DNA of 64,000 bases from Paraburkholderia gardini (GCF_907164575.1 NZ_CAJQYY010000010.1:62001-126000), one strand, 5' to 3'; counted from the first letter of the stretch, positions 46,514-56,750 are shown. Notes: generated by a model not told the origin, from the letters alone. Numbers and translations are program-made.

Positions 46514-49198
46514 ATGCACGACATCAGGATGGGCACTCCAATCGCAACACCCAACGAAACCGTCGCACAGCACACGCCGATGATGCAGCAGTATCTGCGC
46601 ATCAAGAGCGAACATCCGGGCACGCTCGTGTTCTACCGGATGGGTGACTTCTACGAGCTCTTTTTCGAAGATGCGGAGAAAGCCGCTCGCCTGCTCGATC
46701 TGACGCTGACGCAGCGCGGCGCATCCGCGGGCAACCCGATCAGGATGGCGGGCGTGCCGCATCATGCCGTCGAACAGTATCTGGCGAAGCTGGTGAAACT
46801 CGGCGAATCGGTGGCGATCTGCGAACAGACCGGCGATCCGGCTACGTCGAAGGGGCCGGTCGAGCGCAAGGTGATGCGCGTCGTCACGCCCGGCACACTG
46901 ACCGATGCGGCGTTGCTGTCGGACAAGAGCGACGTGTACCTGCTGGCGATGTGCGTCGGCCACAACCGGCGCGGTGTAGCAACCACGGTCGGCCTCGCGT
47001 GGCTGAATCTGGCGAGCGGCGCGTTGCGTCTCGCCGAAGTGGCACCCGGTCAGGTCGCCACTGCGCTGGAGCGGATTCGCCCTGCTGAGATTCTGGTCGC
47101 CGATACGGCATCCGATACGGGCAGCGATTCGCCCGCAACGGGCGCCGGCGCTGTCACGCGCGTGCCGGCGTGGCACTTCGATGTGGCGTCGGGCACGCAG
47201 CGTCTATGCGACCAGCTGAACGTGGCGAGTCTCGACGGCTTCAGCGCACATTCGCTCGCGAGCGCCTGCGGCGCGGCTGGCGCGCTGCTGCTTTACGCGG
47301 CGGCAACGCAAGGGCAGCAACTGCGTCACGTCCGCAGCCTGAAAGTCGAATCCGAGTCGGAATATATCGGTCTCGATCCGGCAACCCGGCGCAATCTGGA
47401 GTTGACCGAGACACTGCGCGGTACCGAATCGCCCACGCTGTGTTCGCTGCTCGACACGTGCTGCACGACGATGGGCAGCCGGCTGCTGCGTCACTGGCTG
47501 CATCATCCGCCGCGCGACGCCGCGATTGCTGAAGCACGTCAGCAGGCCATCGGTGCGCTGCTCGACGCGCCTGTCGCCGCGAGTCTCGACGCGCTGCGTA
47601 CGGCACTGCGGCAGATTTCCGATATCGAACGGATTACAGGCCGCCTCGCGCTGCTGTCGGCGCGTCCGCGCGATCTGTCGAGCCTGCGCGATACGTTCAT
47701 CGCCCTGCCCGCGCTACGCACGCAGATTGCGCCGCTCGCAGGCGCATCGGATTCGCTCGCGCACATCGACCTGTCGCTCGCGCCGCCCATGGATTGCGTC
47801 GAGCTGCTGACGCGCGCGATCGCGCCCGAACCGGCCGCGATGGTGCGCGACGGCGGCGTGATTGCCCGCGGCTACGATGCCGGTCTGGACGAACTGCGCG
47901 ACATCTCGGAGAACTGCGGCCAGTTCCTGATCGATCTCGAAACGCGCGAACGCGCGCGCACCGGCATCCCGAATCTGCGCGTCGAGTACAACAAGGTTCA
48001 CGGCTTCTATATCGAGGTCACGCGTGGCCAGACGGACAAGGTACCCGACGACTACCGCCGCCGCCAGACGCTGAAAAACGCCGAACGCTACATCACGCCG
48101 GAACTGAAAACGTTCGAAGACAAGGCGCTGTCCGCGCAGGAACGCGCGCTCGCCCGCGAGAAGTCGCTCTATGACGCGCTACTGCAATCGCTGCTGCCGT
48201 TCATCGCGGATTGCCAGCGCGTGGCCTCAGCGCTCGCGGAACTCGATCTGCTCGCGGCGTTCGCGGAACGCGCGCGCGCGCTCGACTGGGTCGCGCCAAC
48301 GTTTTCCGGCAACGCCGGCATCGAAATCGAGCAAGGCCGCCATCCGGTTGTGGAAGCGCAGGTCGAGCAGTTCATCGCGAACGACTGCACGCTGTCGCAC
48401 GAACGCAAGCTGCTGTTGATCACCGGCCCGAATATGGGCGGTAAATCGACGTTCATGCGTCAAACAGCCTTGATCGCGCTGATGGCGTACACCGGCAGTT
48501 ATGTGCCGGCACGAAGCGCGCGGTTCGGCCCGATCGACCGCATCTTCACGCGCATCGGCGCGGCCGACGACCTTGCAGGCGGCCGTTCGACGTTCATGGT
48601 CGAAATGACCGAAGCCGCGGCGATCCTCAACGACGCGACGCCACAAAGCCTCGTGCTGATGGATGAAATCGGCCGCGGCACGTCGACCTTCGACGGCCTT
48701 GCGCTCGCATGGGCGATCGCAAGGCATCTGCTCGCTCACAATGGCTGCCATACGCTGTTCGCGACGCACTACTTCGAGCTCACGCAACTGCCCGCCGAAT
48801 TCCCGCAGGCGGCGAACGTCCATCTTTCGGCGGTCGAACACGGGCACGGCATCGTGTTCCTGCATGCCGTCGAGGAAGGCCCCGCGAACCAGAGTTACGG
48901 CTTGCAGGTCGCGCAACTGGCTGGCGTACCGTCGGCCGTGATTCGCGCGGCTCGCCGGCACCTTGCGCATCTCGAGCAGCAATCGGTGACACAGGACACG
49001 CCGCAACTCGACCTCTTCGCGGCACCGCTGCAACTCGATGACGCGGACGATGAACCAGAGGCCGGACAAGCGCCCCAACATTACCCGGTCATCGAAAAGC
49101 TGCGTGCGATCGACGTGGACGACCTGAGTGCGCGCGACGCGCTGCAGTTGCTCTACGAACTGCAAGACCTGGCCGGCGCGCCAGATGCGGACCATTGA
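46514..49198 (+). CDS. mutS: DNA mismatch repair protein MutS
   Basis: Recognises mismatches and starts methyl-independent or strand-directed repair with MutL. The 894-residue protein has the N-terminal mismatch-binding [16 protein letters not shown] (with the Phe-x-Glu of MutS I), and the C-terminal ATPase with [19 protein letters not shown] (Walker A), [19 protein letters not shown] (Walker B) and [15 protein letters not shown]. Starts at 46514 or a few codons on (46529, MGTPIATP) are equally possible. The following gene starts 14 bases before the mutS stop. Confidence 0.96.
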   Translation: MHDIRMGTPIATPNETVAQHTPMMQQYLRIKSEHPGTLVFYRMGDFYELFFEDAEKAARLLDLTLTQRGASAGNPIRMAGVPHHAVEQYLAKLVKLGESVAICEQTGDPATSKGPVERKVMRVVTPGTLTDAALLSDKSDVYLLAMCVGHNRRGVATTVGLAWLNLASGALRLAEVAPGQVATALERIRPAEILVADTASDTGSDSPATGAGAVTRVPAWHFDVASGTQRLCDQLNVASLDGFSAHSLASACGAAGALLLYAAATQGQQLRHVRSLKVESESEYIGLDPATRRNLELTETLRGTESPTLCSLLDTCCTTMGSRLLRHWLHHPPRDAAIAEARQQAIGALLDAPVAASLDALRTALRQISDIERITGRLALLSARPRDLSSLRDTFIALPALRTQIAPLAGASDSLAHIDLSLAPPMDCVELLTRAIAPEPAAMVRDGGVIARGYDAGLDELRDISENCGQFLIDLETRERARTGIPNLRVEYNKVHGFYIEVTRGQTDKVPDDYRRRQTLKNAERYITPELKTFEDKALSAQERALAREKSLYDALLQSLLPFIADCQRVASALAELDLLAAFAERARALDWVAPTFSGNAGIEIEQGRHPVVEAQVEQFIANDCTLSHERKLLLITGPNMGGKSTFMRQTALIALMAYTGSYVPARSARFGPIDRIFTRIGAADDLAGGRSTFMVEMTEAAAILNDATPQSLVLMDEIGRGTSTFDGLALAWAIARHLLAHNGCHTLFATHYFELTQLPAEFPQAANVHLSAVEHGHGIVFLHAVEEGPANQSYGLQVAQLAGVPSAVIRAARRHLAHLEQQSVTQDTPQLDLFAAPLQLDDADDEPEAGQAPQHYPVIEKLRAIDVDDLSARDALQLLYELQDLAGAPDADH

Positions 49199-50468
49199 CC
49201 GTACGCGGTCTCTGTCGTGCCCGTGCGATTTCCGCGCGGCACTTGCCATTGCGCTGGCATGCAGCGTGATCTGCGCGCAACCGGCGGCGGCACGCGCGGC
49301 CGGTTCGCGTTACACGTTCGCGGTCGTCAGCGGCACGCTCGAAAGCCCCGCTGACGAGGCGCCGACACAGCGTCTGCTCGATACCATCGGCCGCGATAAC
49401 GACGTCTCGTTCATTGTCTACGACGGCAATCTGAAAGGCGCAAAAGAAACCTGCAACGACGCGCTGTACGCGCGACGCCAGACGCTGCTCGAAGCGGCGC
49501 GCCCGGCGCTCATTTTCGTGCCCGGCCAGCACGACTGGGTCGACTGCGGCGCCGCGCAGGCGGGCGGCTACGATCCGGTCGAACGGCTGGATCTGCTGCG
49601 GCAGACGATATTTGCCGATGCGTCGTCGCTGGGCCAGAACCCGATTCCGCTCACGCGTGAAAGCGAAGTGTCGCGATTTCATCCCTATCGGGAAAACGTG
49701 CGCTGGCAGGTGAAAGATACGGTGTTTCTCGCGTTGAACGTGCCGTCGCCGAACAATCACTATCTGAATGCAGGCGGCCGGAACGGCGAATTCGAAGATC
49801 GTGTGGTGGCGAACGCGTTCTGGCTCGAACACGCGGCCGAATTCGCGAAGCGCCGCAACGCGCGCGCGATCGTCGTGTTCATTCAAGGTGACCCGGATCC
49901 GGAACGTTATGAGCGCCCTGAGCGCTTCGCGTGGCTGCGCTTCGCGCGCAACCGGCGTCGCGACGGTTACCTGGAACTCAAACGCAGCCTTGTCAAACTG
50001 GCGCAGACTTTTCGCGGCCCGATTCTCGTCGTTCATCACGATGACCAGAACGTGCCTGCCGGATTCCAGATCGATCAGCCATTACGCAATGACAAGGGCG
50101 CGCTGGTGACGAATCTCACCCGCATCGCCTTTGCGCCGCGAGACCGGCTGAATCAGTGGATCGAGATCGATGCGGATACGGCGCGAAGACCACCGTTCCG
50201 GGTAAGCGTGCGGGACGTGCCGAAGAACGTGCCGATGACACCCACGCCGCCGCCGGGCAACGTGCATGAGGAACCTGTGCCGTCGATGCCGGAGATTCCG
50301 TCGCTGCCGCCCGCATCCGACCTGCCGCCCGACATCCCCATACCGGCTCCCGGCAGTGGTGGAAACACGGGCAATGGCGGGGGCAACCCGACGGGCATTC
50401 CGCTTACCCCGGACATGCCGCCCATCTTCCCCAGCACGCCTGCCAGTTCAGTGCAGCGTGGGCCCTGA
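49185..50468 (+). CDS. Exported protein with a degenerate metallophosphoesterase-like domain
   Basis: A 427-residue exported protein. A signal peptide ends near residue 38 ([10 protein letters not shown] then AGSRY). The core resembles calcineurin-like phosphoesterases: YDGN at residues 79-82 and [10 protein letters not shown] at 112-121 sit where GD and GNHD would be, but the first metal motif (D-x-H) is replaced by VSGTLES and no GHxH is seen. The C-terminal 90 residues are Pro/Gly-rich. It is likely a conserved Burkholderia exported protein of unknown function. The ATG overlaps the mutS 3' end by 14 bases; the 3' end overlaps slyD (convergent) by 21 bases. Confidence 0.8.
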   Translation: MRTIDRTRSLSCPCDFRAALAIALACSVICAQPAAARAAGSRYTFAVVSGTLESPADEAPTQRLLDTIGRDNDVSFIVYDGNLKGAKETCNDALYARRQTLLEAARPALIFVPGQHDWVDCGAAQAGGYDPVERLDLLRQTIFADASSLGQNPIPLTRESEVSRFHPYRENVRWQVKDTVFLALNVPSPNNHYLNAGGRNGEFEDRVVANAFWLEHAAEFAKRRNARAIVVFIQGDPDPERYERPERFAWLRFARNRRRDGYLELKRSLVKLAQTFRGPILVVHHDDQNVPAGFQIDQPLRNDKGALVTNLTRIAFAPRDRLNQWIEIDADTARRPPFRVSVRDVPKNVPMTPTPPPGNVHEEPVPSMPEIPSLPPASDLPPDIPIPAPGSGGNTGNGGGNPTGIPLTPDMPPIFPSTPASSVQRGP

Positions 50469-50990
50469 TTTGTTGTCGTCTTCTTCGTCGTCGTCATCGT
50501 CGAGGACTTCGAGACCGTCGGCGCCGTGTGCGTGCTCGTGCTGGATTTCGTCTTCGGTCGCTTCGCGCACTTCCTTGACCGTCAGCGCAAAGCGCAGCGC
50601 CATGCCGGCCAGCGGATGGTTGCCGTCGAGCACGACCTTGTCTCCCGCGACATCCGTCACGGTGTAGATCAGCGAATCGAGGTCTTCGTCGCCTTCATCC
50701 GGCGTGCCTTCGAACTGCATGCCGACTTCGAGCGGCTCGGGGAAACGCTCGCGCGGTTCGATTTTCACGAGATCGGGATCGTACTCGCCGAACGCGTCTG
50801 CCGGCTCCAGTTGAACCTGGGTTTCATAGCCCGCTTCCTGGCTATCGAGCGCTTCCTCGATCTTGGGGAACGTGCCATCATAGCCGCCATGCAGATAGAC
50901 CATCGGCTCGTCGCTTTCTTCAATCAGATTGCCCTGCGCATCCGACAGCTTGTAAGCGACCGACACGACGGTGTTCTTTGCGATTTTCAT
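50448..50990 (-). CDS. slyD: FKBP-type peptidyl-prolyl isomerase SlyD
   Basis: Chaperone/isomerase of 180 residues. It starts MKIAKNTVVSVAYKLSDAQG, has the IF-domain insertion (EPLEVGMQFEGTPDEGDEDL) and GNHPLAGMALRFALTVKEVR, all typical of SlyD. The C-terminal tail is unusually acidic (DDDDDEEDD near residues 163-172) and has few His and no Cys, unlike the metal-binding tail of E. coli SlyD, so Ni delivery is doubtful. It is convergent with the exported gene and divergent from the hydroxylase gene, whose start is 33 bases away. Confidence 0.94.
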   Translation of the reverse strand: MKIAKNTVVSVAYKLSDAQGNLIEESDEPMVYLHGGYDGTFPKIEEALDSQEAGYETQVQLEPADAFGEYDPDLVKIEPRERFPEPLEVGMQFEGTPDEGDEDLDSLIYTVTDVAGDKVVLDGNHPLAGMALRFALTVKEVREATEDEIQHEHAHGADGLEVLDDDDDEEDDNKSGPTLH

Positions 50991-51022
50991 TCAATTCTCC
51001 AGAATACAACTCACATTATACG

Positions 51023-52252
51023 ATGCCCAAGCGGCCCCTTGAACACCCGCCAGGCACGGCTTCGGCCCGAAATCTTTCGCCCATTCGACCGCCCCTGCCC
51101 GATACGCCGATAGCGCTCCTCGGCAATCTCACGCCAGCGCAATTCATGCGCCGTTACTGGCAGAAAAAGCCGCTGCTGATCCGCAAGGCCATTCCGGATA
51201 TCGTGCCGCCGCTCTCGCGCGATGCGCTCTTCGAGCTCGCCGGCGGCGACGATGTCGAATCCCGCCTGATCACGCATTTTCGCAACAGGTGGCAACTCGA
51301 GCACGGCCCGTTCGCACCCGATGAACTGCCGCCCGTCAAACAGCGCGCATGGACGCTGCTGGTTCAGGGCGTCGACCTGCACGACGACCGCGCCCGGGCA
51401 TTGCTCGACCGGTTTCGCTTCGTGCCGGACGCGCGTCTGGACGATCTGATGATCTCGTACGCAACCGATGGCGGCGGCGTCGGCGCGCATTTCGATTCCT
51501 ACGACGTCTTTCTGCTGCAGGTGCACGGCAAGCGTCGCTGGCGATTCGGCGCGCAGCGTGACCTGTCGCTTCGCGAAGACTTGCCGCTGAAAGTGTTACA
51601 GCATTTCGAACCTGAAGAGGAATGGGTGCTGGAGCCAGGCGACATGCTGTATCTGCCGCCGCACATCGCGCACGACGGCGTCGCGGAAGGCGAATGCATG
51701 ACCTGCTCGATCGGCTTTCGCGCGCCGTCCACACAGGAACTGACGGGCCAGTTTCTCTACCATCTGGCCGAACGCAGCGACACGGGCGGCGACGTCCGCG
51801 AACTTTATCGCGACCCGAAACAACCCGCGGTGAATCATCCGGCGCAATTACCCGTGGCGCTCGTCGAACGGGTTGGCTCGATACTTGCGAAGGTGTCCTG
51901 GGATGCGCGTGCCGTCTCGACGTTTCTGGGCACTTATCTGAGTGAGCCGAAACCGAGCGTCGTATTCGATCCACCCGTACGGCCATTGACAGAGACGCGT
52001 TTTATCGAGCGCGCATCGAAAAATGGCGTCCGGCTCGATCGCAAGTCGATCCTGTTGTATGACGCCCGCTTTTACTTCCTGAATGGAGAAGAAAACAGAC
52101 TTGCAGGTGTAAAAAAGTGGCTGATTGAACTCGCCGATAGCCGTTTCATGAGTGCGAAACGCTTTGTAACACTCTCTGACGATTCCTCGGTGACAGCACT
52201 GCTACACGAGTGGTATTGTGCGGGCTGGATACAGGTAGGCGAGCTTGCCTAG
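51023..52252 (+). CDS. ycfD: Cupin/JmjC-type ribosomal protein hydroxylase (YcfD/RoxA-like)
   Basis: A 409-residue Fe(II)/2-oxoglutarate dioxygenase. The metal triad is in GAHFDSYDVFLLQ (HxD) and LPPHIAHDGVAEGE (final His). N-terminal LTPAQFMRRYWQKKPLLIRKA is the typical YcfD/MINA-like entry, and a long C-terminal helical part follows. The E. coli homologue hydroxylates an arginine of ribosomal protein L16. The chosen ATG (51023) starts before the conserved region; the frame continues upstream across the slyD start. Followed by the alanine-rich lipoprotein gene. Confidence 0.9.
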   Translation: MPKRPLEHPPGTASARNLSPIRPPLPDTPIALLGNLTPAQFMRRYWQKKPLLIRKAIPDIVPPLSRDALFELAGGDDVESRLITHFRNRWQLEHGPFAPDELPPVKQRAWTLLVQGVDLHDDRARALLDRFRFVPDARLDDLMISYATDGGGVGAHFDSYDVFLLQVHGKRRWRFGAQRDLSLREDLPLKVLQHFEPEEEWVLEPGDMLYLPPHIAHDGVAEGECMTCSIGFRAPSTQELTGQFLYHLAERSDTGGDVRELYRDPKQPAVNHPAQLPVALVERVGSILAKVSWDARAVSTFLGTYLSEPKPSVVFDPPVRPLTETRFIERASKNGVRLDRKSILLYDARFYFLNGEENRLAGVKKWLIELADSRFMSAKRFVTLSDDSSVTALLHEWYCAGWIQVGELA

Positions 52253-52321
52253 GTCCGTCTACGTGTAATACCGTACCGATAAAATTTGTATGAGAAAGAC
52301 AACGTATTGACCCCGGATTTA

Positions 52322-52350
52322 TCGACGGTCGATACGAAAGTGCATATAAT
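52322..52350 (+). promoter_or_regulatory. Promoter for the alanine-rich lipoprotein gene
   Basis: A perfect TATAAT at 52345-52350 has TCGACG (four of six to consensus) 17 bases upstream. The transcript would begin near 52357, 125 bases before the ATG. A perfect 12-base palindrome ATTACCGGTAAT lies in this leader at 52427-52438. Confidence 0.5.
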
Positions 52351-52481
52351 TTCCGCCCAAGCCGTAGGGAAGATTCACGCTCATGAAGTGCGTCTCCACC
52401 AGCGGCCCAGGTTGGTGTTGGAGCACATTACCGGTAATATTTTGCGCTGTTGCTTACCTTTAACCATAAAAGGACGTGATC

Positions 52482-52757
52482 ATGAAGAAATCCCTCCTCG
52501 TAGCATCCCTGTTGGCAGCTATGGCACTGGCTGCATGCAACAAGAGCAGCGATCAGGCAGCAGCCCCGGCTAGCGACGCTGCTGCTGCATCGGCTCCGGC
52601 TGCTGCAGCTTCGGACGCTACTGCTGCTGCTTCGGACGCTACTGCTGCTGCGAGCGACGCTGCTGCTTCGGCTTCGACGGCTGCATCGGATGCAGGCGCC
52701 GCCGCTTCGGACGCTGCTGCTTCGGCTGCTGAGCCGGCTTCGGGCGCAAGCCAGTAA
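52482..52757 (+). CDS. Small alanine-rich lipoprotein
   Basis: A 91-residue predicted lipoprotein. Lipobox ALAAC ends at about residue 18 after MKKSLLVASLLAAMALA. The mature part is almost all Ala with regular Ser-Asp pairs (ASDATAA, ASDAAAS) every seven residues, suggesting an Ala-zipper coiled coil or a natively extended linker. It has no C-terminal Lys of the Braun lipoprotein type and ends GASQ. AAAGGA lies ahead of the ATG at 52482. Strong promoter-like and terminator signals point to high expression. Confidence 0.85.
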   Translation: MKKSLLVASLLAAMALAACNKSSDQAAAPASDAAAASAPAAAASDATAAASDATAAASDAAASASTAASDAGAAASDAAASAAEPASGASQ

Positions 52758-52825
52758 GCTGTAGCAAAGGGTTCGCCTCTGGGTGAATGCCGTATCAGGA
52801 GGCCCACCCGGCTTCCCGGTGCGGT

Positions 52826-52867
52826 AAAGCAAAACGCCACGGATTCACATCCGTGGCGTTTTGCTTT
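52826..52867. terminator. Strong bidirectional terminator
   Basis: A perfect 17-bp stem AAAGCAAAACGCCACGG/CCGTGGCGTTTTGCTTT with loop ATTCACAT. T runs are short (TTTT interrupted) but the stem is long. It separates the lipoprotein gene from the convergent helicase gene. Confidence 0.85.
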
Positions 52868-52958
52868 GGGGACCTGCTTTTGCAGTCCGATGTTGTGTAC
52901 ACGTTAAAAAGCAAAAGCCGCATTACCTGAACGCGCGCTTTCTCTCATGCGTCAAGCA

Positions 52959-55223
52959 TCAGTCAGAAGGCGAAACCGCTTCCGAGAAAAACTCACGCAC
53001 CACTTCGATTTCCCGTGTGCGTTTGAACGGCGGCAGGCTTTGCCAGATACGCCGGCCATACGGTTTGTCGACGAGACGCGTGTCGCAGATCATCAGCACG
53101 CCGCGATCCGTTTCCGCGCGGATCAGACGCCCCGCACCCTGCTTCAGCGTGATGACCGCCTGTGGCAACTGGTGGACCGCAAACGGGCTCAATCCTTTCT
53201 TCGTCAGCGCATCGAGCCGCGCCGACAGCACCGGATCGTCCGGCGGCGCGAACGGCAGCTTGTCGATCACCACGAGCGACAGCGCGTCGCCCCGCACGTC
53301 CACCCCTTCCCAGAAGCTCTGGCTGCCGACGAGAATCGCATTGCCATACGTGCGAAAACGCTCCAGCAATTCAGTGCGGCTCGCGTCGCCCTGCACGAGC
53401 AACGGATAATTCCAGCCACGCGATTCGATCGTGTCACGCAGCTTCGTCGCGATGCGATCGACCGCACGTAACGTCGTGCAGAGCATGAACACACCACCGC
53501 CCGACGCCTCGATGGCCGGCAACGCCGCGTCGAAAACCGCATCGGTGAAAGCCGGAGAAGAAGGCTGCGGCAGATTGCGCGGCACGTACAGCAAACCTTG
53601 CGTGGCGTAGTCGAACGGGCTCGACAGCGTCATCGAACGACGCGCGTTCAGCCCCATCTGCGCGGCGTAGTGCGTGAAGTCGCCGCGAACCGATAACGTC
53701 GCCGACGTGAAGATCCACGCGCGCGGCACACCAGCGCGCTGCTTCGCGAAAATCGGCGCGACCGACAACGGCGTTTCGTGCAGCTGAACCGTGTGCGAGA
53801 ACACTTCGATCCAGCGTACTTTCTCGTCCGGATCGGTTGCGTCTTTCGGCCTGGCTTCGCTGGCCGGCTCGCGCCCGGCATCGGCCGTCGGCGTCGTCCA
53901 GCCGGCGAGAATGCCTTGCAGTTCGCGCGCGCGACGCAGACAGGCGCCGATCGATTCGGCCCGTTCCGCATGACCCGCGAGCGCGGTCGCGAGCGCGTCG
54001 AGTTCGGTCTCCAGCGTTTCGAGCGCGGCAAAAAGCGGATGATCGTCAGGCAACTGGCCGATCGACATGCGTACCGAGTCTTCCCTGAACGCGAGGCGCA
54101 CGTCGCGCGCCGCGCGTTCGAGCGCGCCGCCGAGCTTCACCCATTCGACGGCGTCGCGCGCATGTCCGAGGCCTTCGGCAACCGAGTCGCGGGCGAGCTC
54201 GAGGAACTGCGCGGTCGACAACGTCTCACCGAAGAACAGCGTCGCGGTTTCAGGCAACTGATGCGCTTCGTCGAAGACGATCGTGTTTGCTGTCGGCAGC
54301 AGTTCGGCCATGCCAGTATCGCGCAACATGATGTCGGCGAAAAACAGATGATGGTTCACGACGACGATATCGGCCTGCTGCGCCTCGCGACGCGCCTGCA
54401 TCACGAAACAGTCCTTGTAGTGCGGACACTCCTGACCGAGACAGTTTTCGCGCGTCGAGGTCACCATCGACCACACCTGCGCCGTTTCCGGCACGCTCGC
54501 GAGCTCGGCCTTGTCGCCGGTACGCGTGATCTTCGCGAACCGGATGATGTCCTGCAGATACGACGTTTCCTGACGCGACGGCAGACGGCCGCTGTCGGCG
54601 GTTCGCTGCAGATAGTAGTGGCAGAGATAGTTCACGCGGCCCTTCAGCATCGCGACCGACACCGGCACCGCGAGCGCGTCGCGCACGGTCGGAATGTCGC
54701 GCTGGAACAGCTGGTCCTGCAAATGCTTCGTGCCGGTCGATACGATGACCTTGCCGCCCCACAGCATCGCCGGCACGAGGTACGCATAGGTCTTGCCGGT
54801 ACCCGTGCCCGCCTCGACGATCAGCGTGTTCTCGCCGCTGTCGGACGCGCTCGCGGCATCCTGCGATTGCGCGCCGTCCGCGCCCGCCGCTGCGCCAGCC
54901 GTACCGCCTGTCGACGCCGCACCCTGCAGACGCCGCGCGGGACGCTGCTGCGCCTCGAACATCGCCGGCTCGGGGAGCGCCTTGCCGGAGGCTTCCATCA
55001 CGGCCGCGACGGCGCGCGCCATTTCGATCTGCGAAGTGCGCGAACGATAGCCATCGATCTGCCGCGCGAGCAGCCCGTCGGCGGCGAAAATGTCGTCGAG
55101 CTGGGTGACGCGCTTCGGGTTCAGCGTGACCGCGAGCGCACCCGTTGCGGTGCGTTTATCGCCCGGCGCGACGGCGTCGTCGCCTGACGGCTGACGGGAA
55201 GATGGAACAGACGGTGAATTCAA
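52959..55223 (-). CDS. DinG/YoaA-family ATP-dependent DNA helicase
   Basis: Superfamily 2 XPD-like helicase of about 754 residues. Walker A is VEAGTGTGKTYAYL, Walker B is VFDEAHQLPET, and four cysteines (NYLCHYYLQ, ENCLGQECPHY, KDCFVM) fit an Fe-S cluster. C-terminal motifs QSFWEGVDVRGDALS and QGAGRLIRAETDRG are clear. Like E. coli DinG/YoaA it may unwind R-loops or stalled replication intermediates. The TTG at 55223 is chosen (AGGA about 11 bases upstream); a GTG at 55286 directly abuts the DUF465 stop. The N-terminal 60 residues and an Ala/Gly-rich insert near residue 100 are non-conserved. Confidence 0.9.
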   Translation of the reverse strand: MNSPSVPSSRQPSGDDAVAPGDKRTATGALAVTLNPKRVTQLDDIFAADGLLARQIDGYRSRTSQIEMARAVAAVMEASGKALPEPAMFEAQQRPARRLQGAASTGGTAGAAAGADGAQSQDAASASDSGENTLIVEAGTGTGKTYAYLVPAMLWGGKVIVSTGTKHLQDQLFQRDIPTVRDALAVPVSVAMLKGRVNYLCHYYLQRTADSGRLPSRQETSYLQDIIRFAKITRTGDKAELASVPETAQVWSMVTSTRENCLGQECPHYKDCFVMQARREAQQADIVVVNHHLFFADIMLRDTGMAELLPTANTIVFDEAHQLPETATLFFGETLSTAQFLELARDSVAEGLGHARDAVEWVKLGGALERAARDVRLAFREDSVRMSIGQLPDDHPLFAALETLETELDALATALAGHAERAESIGACLRRARELQGILAGWTTPTADAGREPASEARPKDATDPDEKVRWIEVFSHTVQLHETPLSVAPIFAKQRAGVPRAWIFTSATLSVRGDFTHYAAQMGLNARRSMTLSSPFDYATQGLLYVPRNLPQPSSPAFTDAVFDAALPAIEASGGGVFMLCTTLRAVDRIATKLRDTIESRGWNYPLLVQGDASRTELLERFRTYGNAILVGSQSFWEGVDVRGDALSLVVIDKLPFAPPDDPVLSARLDALTKKGLSPFAVHQLPQAVITLKQGAGRLIRAETDRGVLMICDTRLVDKPYGRRIWQSLPPFKRTREIEVVREFFSEAVSPSD

Positions 55224-55286
55224 GGCAAGCGATTCCTGCAAAGTCCGGTGCGCGCGGGGCGACCCGGCGCCTGCCAGGTCACGCAC

Positions 55287-55505
55287 TCAGGCGCGCGCGT
55301 CCGGTTCGAGCTGCAACTGCAGCAAGATGATGGTGTCCTTGACCTTGAGCTTGCGCTTTTTCAGGCGCTGTATCTCGAGGTCGTCGATGCCGGGGTCGTC
55401 TGACACCTTGTCGATCAGGCGATCAAGACCACTGTGTTCCGATTCCAGTTGCAGAATGCGGTCGCGAAGCGTATTCGCGTTAATGACGTGCTGATGATCG
55501 CGCAT
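55287..55505 (-). CDS. DUF465 (YdcH-like) small protein
   Basis: A 72-residue helical protein of the DUF465 family, with HVINANTLRDRILQLESEHS and the basic LKKRKLKVKDTIILLQ, which form a coiled-coil hairpin in the family. Function unknown. GGAGGAGAAGG stands just before the ATG at 55505, which decides it over an in-frame TTG at 55523. It lies just upstream of the helicase gene, so they probably share a transcript. Confidence 0.85.
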   Translation of the reverse strand: MRDHQHVINANTLRDRILQLESEHSGLDRLIDKVSDDPGIDDLEIQRLKKRKLKVKDTIILLQLQLEPDARA

Positions 55506-55586
55506 GCTCGCCTTCTCCTCCAAAGTGGCGAGGGCTGCCTCGTGCAGCCGTTCTCGCCTGAGGTTGCTGTCCGGCCCAAAAAAGCG

Positions 55587-56483
55587 TTACTGATTCTGTT
55601 GCTGCTGTTGTTGTTGCAACTGCTGCTGCTTCAACTCGTCCTGCTGTTGCTGCTGGGCTTTTTGCTGCGCTTTCTCGGCGGCCTGCTTCTGGCGTGCCTC
55701 GACATCGGCCTTGTGCTGCGCGGCGTCGATCTGCTTCTGGTCGTAGCGCTGCGTCTTTTCAACCCGCTCCTGCGCCTTCTGGGCGCCCTGCTGTCGCGCC
55801 TCGTCGAGCTTGCGCTGATAGTCGGACTGCTTCGAATCGTAAGCCTTCTGGTTCGCCGCCGCATCCGAAGCGCTAACGCTGCGTTGCGCCTGATCGATTG
55901 CGTGCTGTTGCTGCTTCGCCTGGAACGCCTTCTCGTTCGCGGCACGTTGCGGCGCCTCGGCGTTACGCTGCGCCTGATCCAGTTCGTGCTGGCGCTGCTT
56001 GTCCTCGAACGCCTGGGCGTTACGGGCGTCGTCCGCGGCGCGCTGCGGGGCTTCCGCTTCGTCGCGGGCGCGGTTGATCGCGGCCTCTTCGTCACGCTTG
56101 CGTGCGCGCTCGACGCGCTGTTCATCGTCAAGCGCGAGCTGCTGCTTGCGGATGTCCGCCGCGACTTCGCGCATCGCGTCGCGCGCCTTGCCGATACAGT
56201 GATTCACGAAGAACGTGCTATAGCAGTTGTGCTGCGCGACTGCATACTTGTAGTTGTTCTCTTCGGTGCGCGTGTTGAGCGCTTTCTGGCGCACGTCGAA
56301 ATCGTTGCTGCTGGCGTCTGGCGATCCAGCCTGCGTGCCCGGGACAGCAGACGCGGCATCCATGGCAGCAGGCGATGCAGGCGCGTTCTGTGCCTGCGCC
56401 GGCACGGCGAAAGCCAGCAACACTGCTGCGACGCACATACCGAGTGCTCCCGCCGACAGGGCCGTTAAACGAGCGGCCAGCAT
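55587..56483 (-). CDS. Exported Gln-rich coiled-coil protein
   Basis: A 298-residue exported protein with a signal peptide ending near residue 31 (AFAVPAQA then QNAPA). It has HNCYSTFFVNHCIGKARDA (two Cys, possibly a disulphide), then about 200 residues of charged/Gln-rich heptads predicted as a long coiled coil. The last 25 residues are nearly all Gln. The ATG at 56483 starts the signal peptide; the frame continues upstream without it. Function unknown. It lies 81 bases upstream of the DUF465 gene, same strand. Confidence 0.82.
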   Translation of the reverse strand: MLAARLTALSAGALGMCVAAVLLAFAVPAQAQNAPASPAAMDAASAVPGTQAGSPDASSNDFDVRQKALNTRTEENNYKYAVAQHNCYSTFFVNHCIGKARDAMREVAADIRKQQLALDDEQRVERARKRDEEAAINRARDEAEAPQRAADDARNAQAFEDKQRQHELDQAQRNAEAPQRAANEKAFQAKQQQHAIDQAQRSVSASDAAANQKAYDSKQSDYQRKLDEARQQGAQKAQERVEKTQRYDQKQIDAAQHKADVEARQKQAAEKAQQKAQQQQQDELKQQQLQQQQQQQNQ

Positions 56484-56750
56484 TGAACCCGGACGCGCCT
56501 TCACGGACAAACCGGAAAACGGACCGACCGGCGCGAAAACGCGCGGGTCACGAGGCACAGCGAACGGGAAACAGGAGATCGGCAACGTCGTAGATAGGCA
56601 ACGGAACATGCCCGAAATTCTAACATCCCGCGCCTGAGCGCTCCGGCATTTATGGCAAAATGCCCCGCGTCAGCAACCGGTCGCCGTGGGTTCGCCCGAC
56701 GCGGCATCTCAGGCGGCCCTGATCGAAACCCGCAGGAACACGCATACCTT

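Noticed and set aside
52307..52350. TTGACC paired with TATAAT upstream of the lipoprotein gene
   Set aside because: They are 32 bases apart. A weaker TCGACG at the right distance was used instead.
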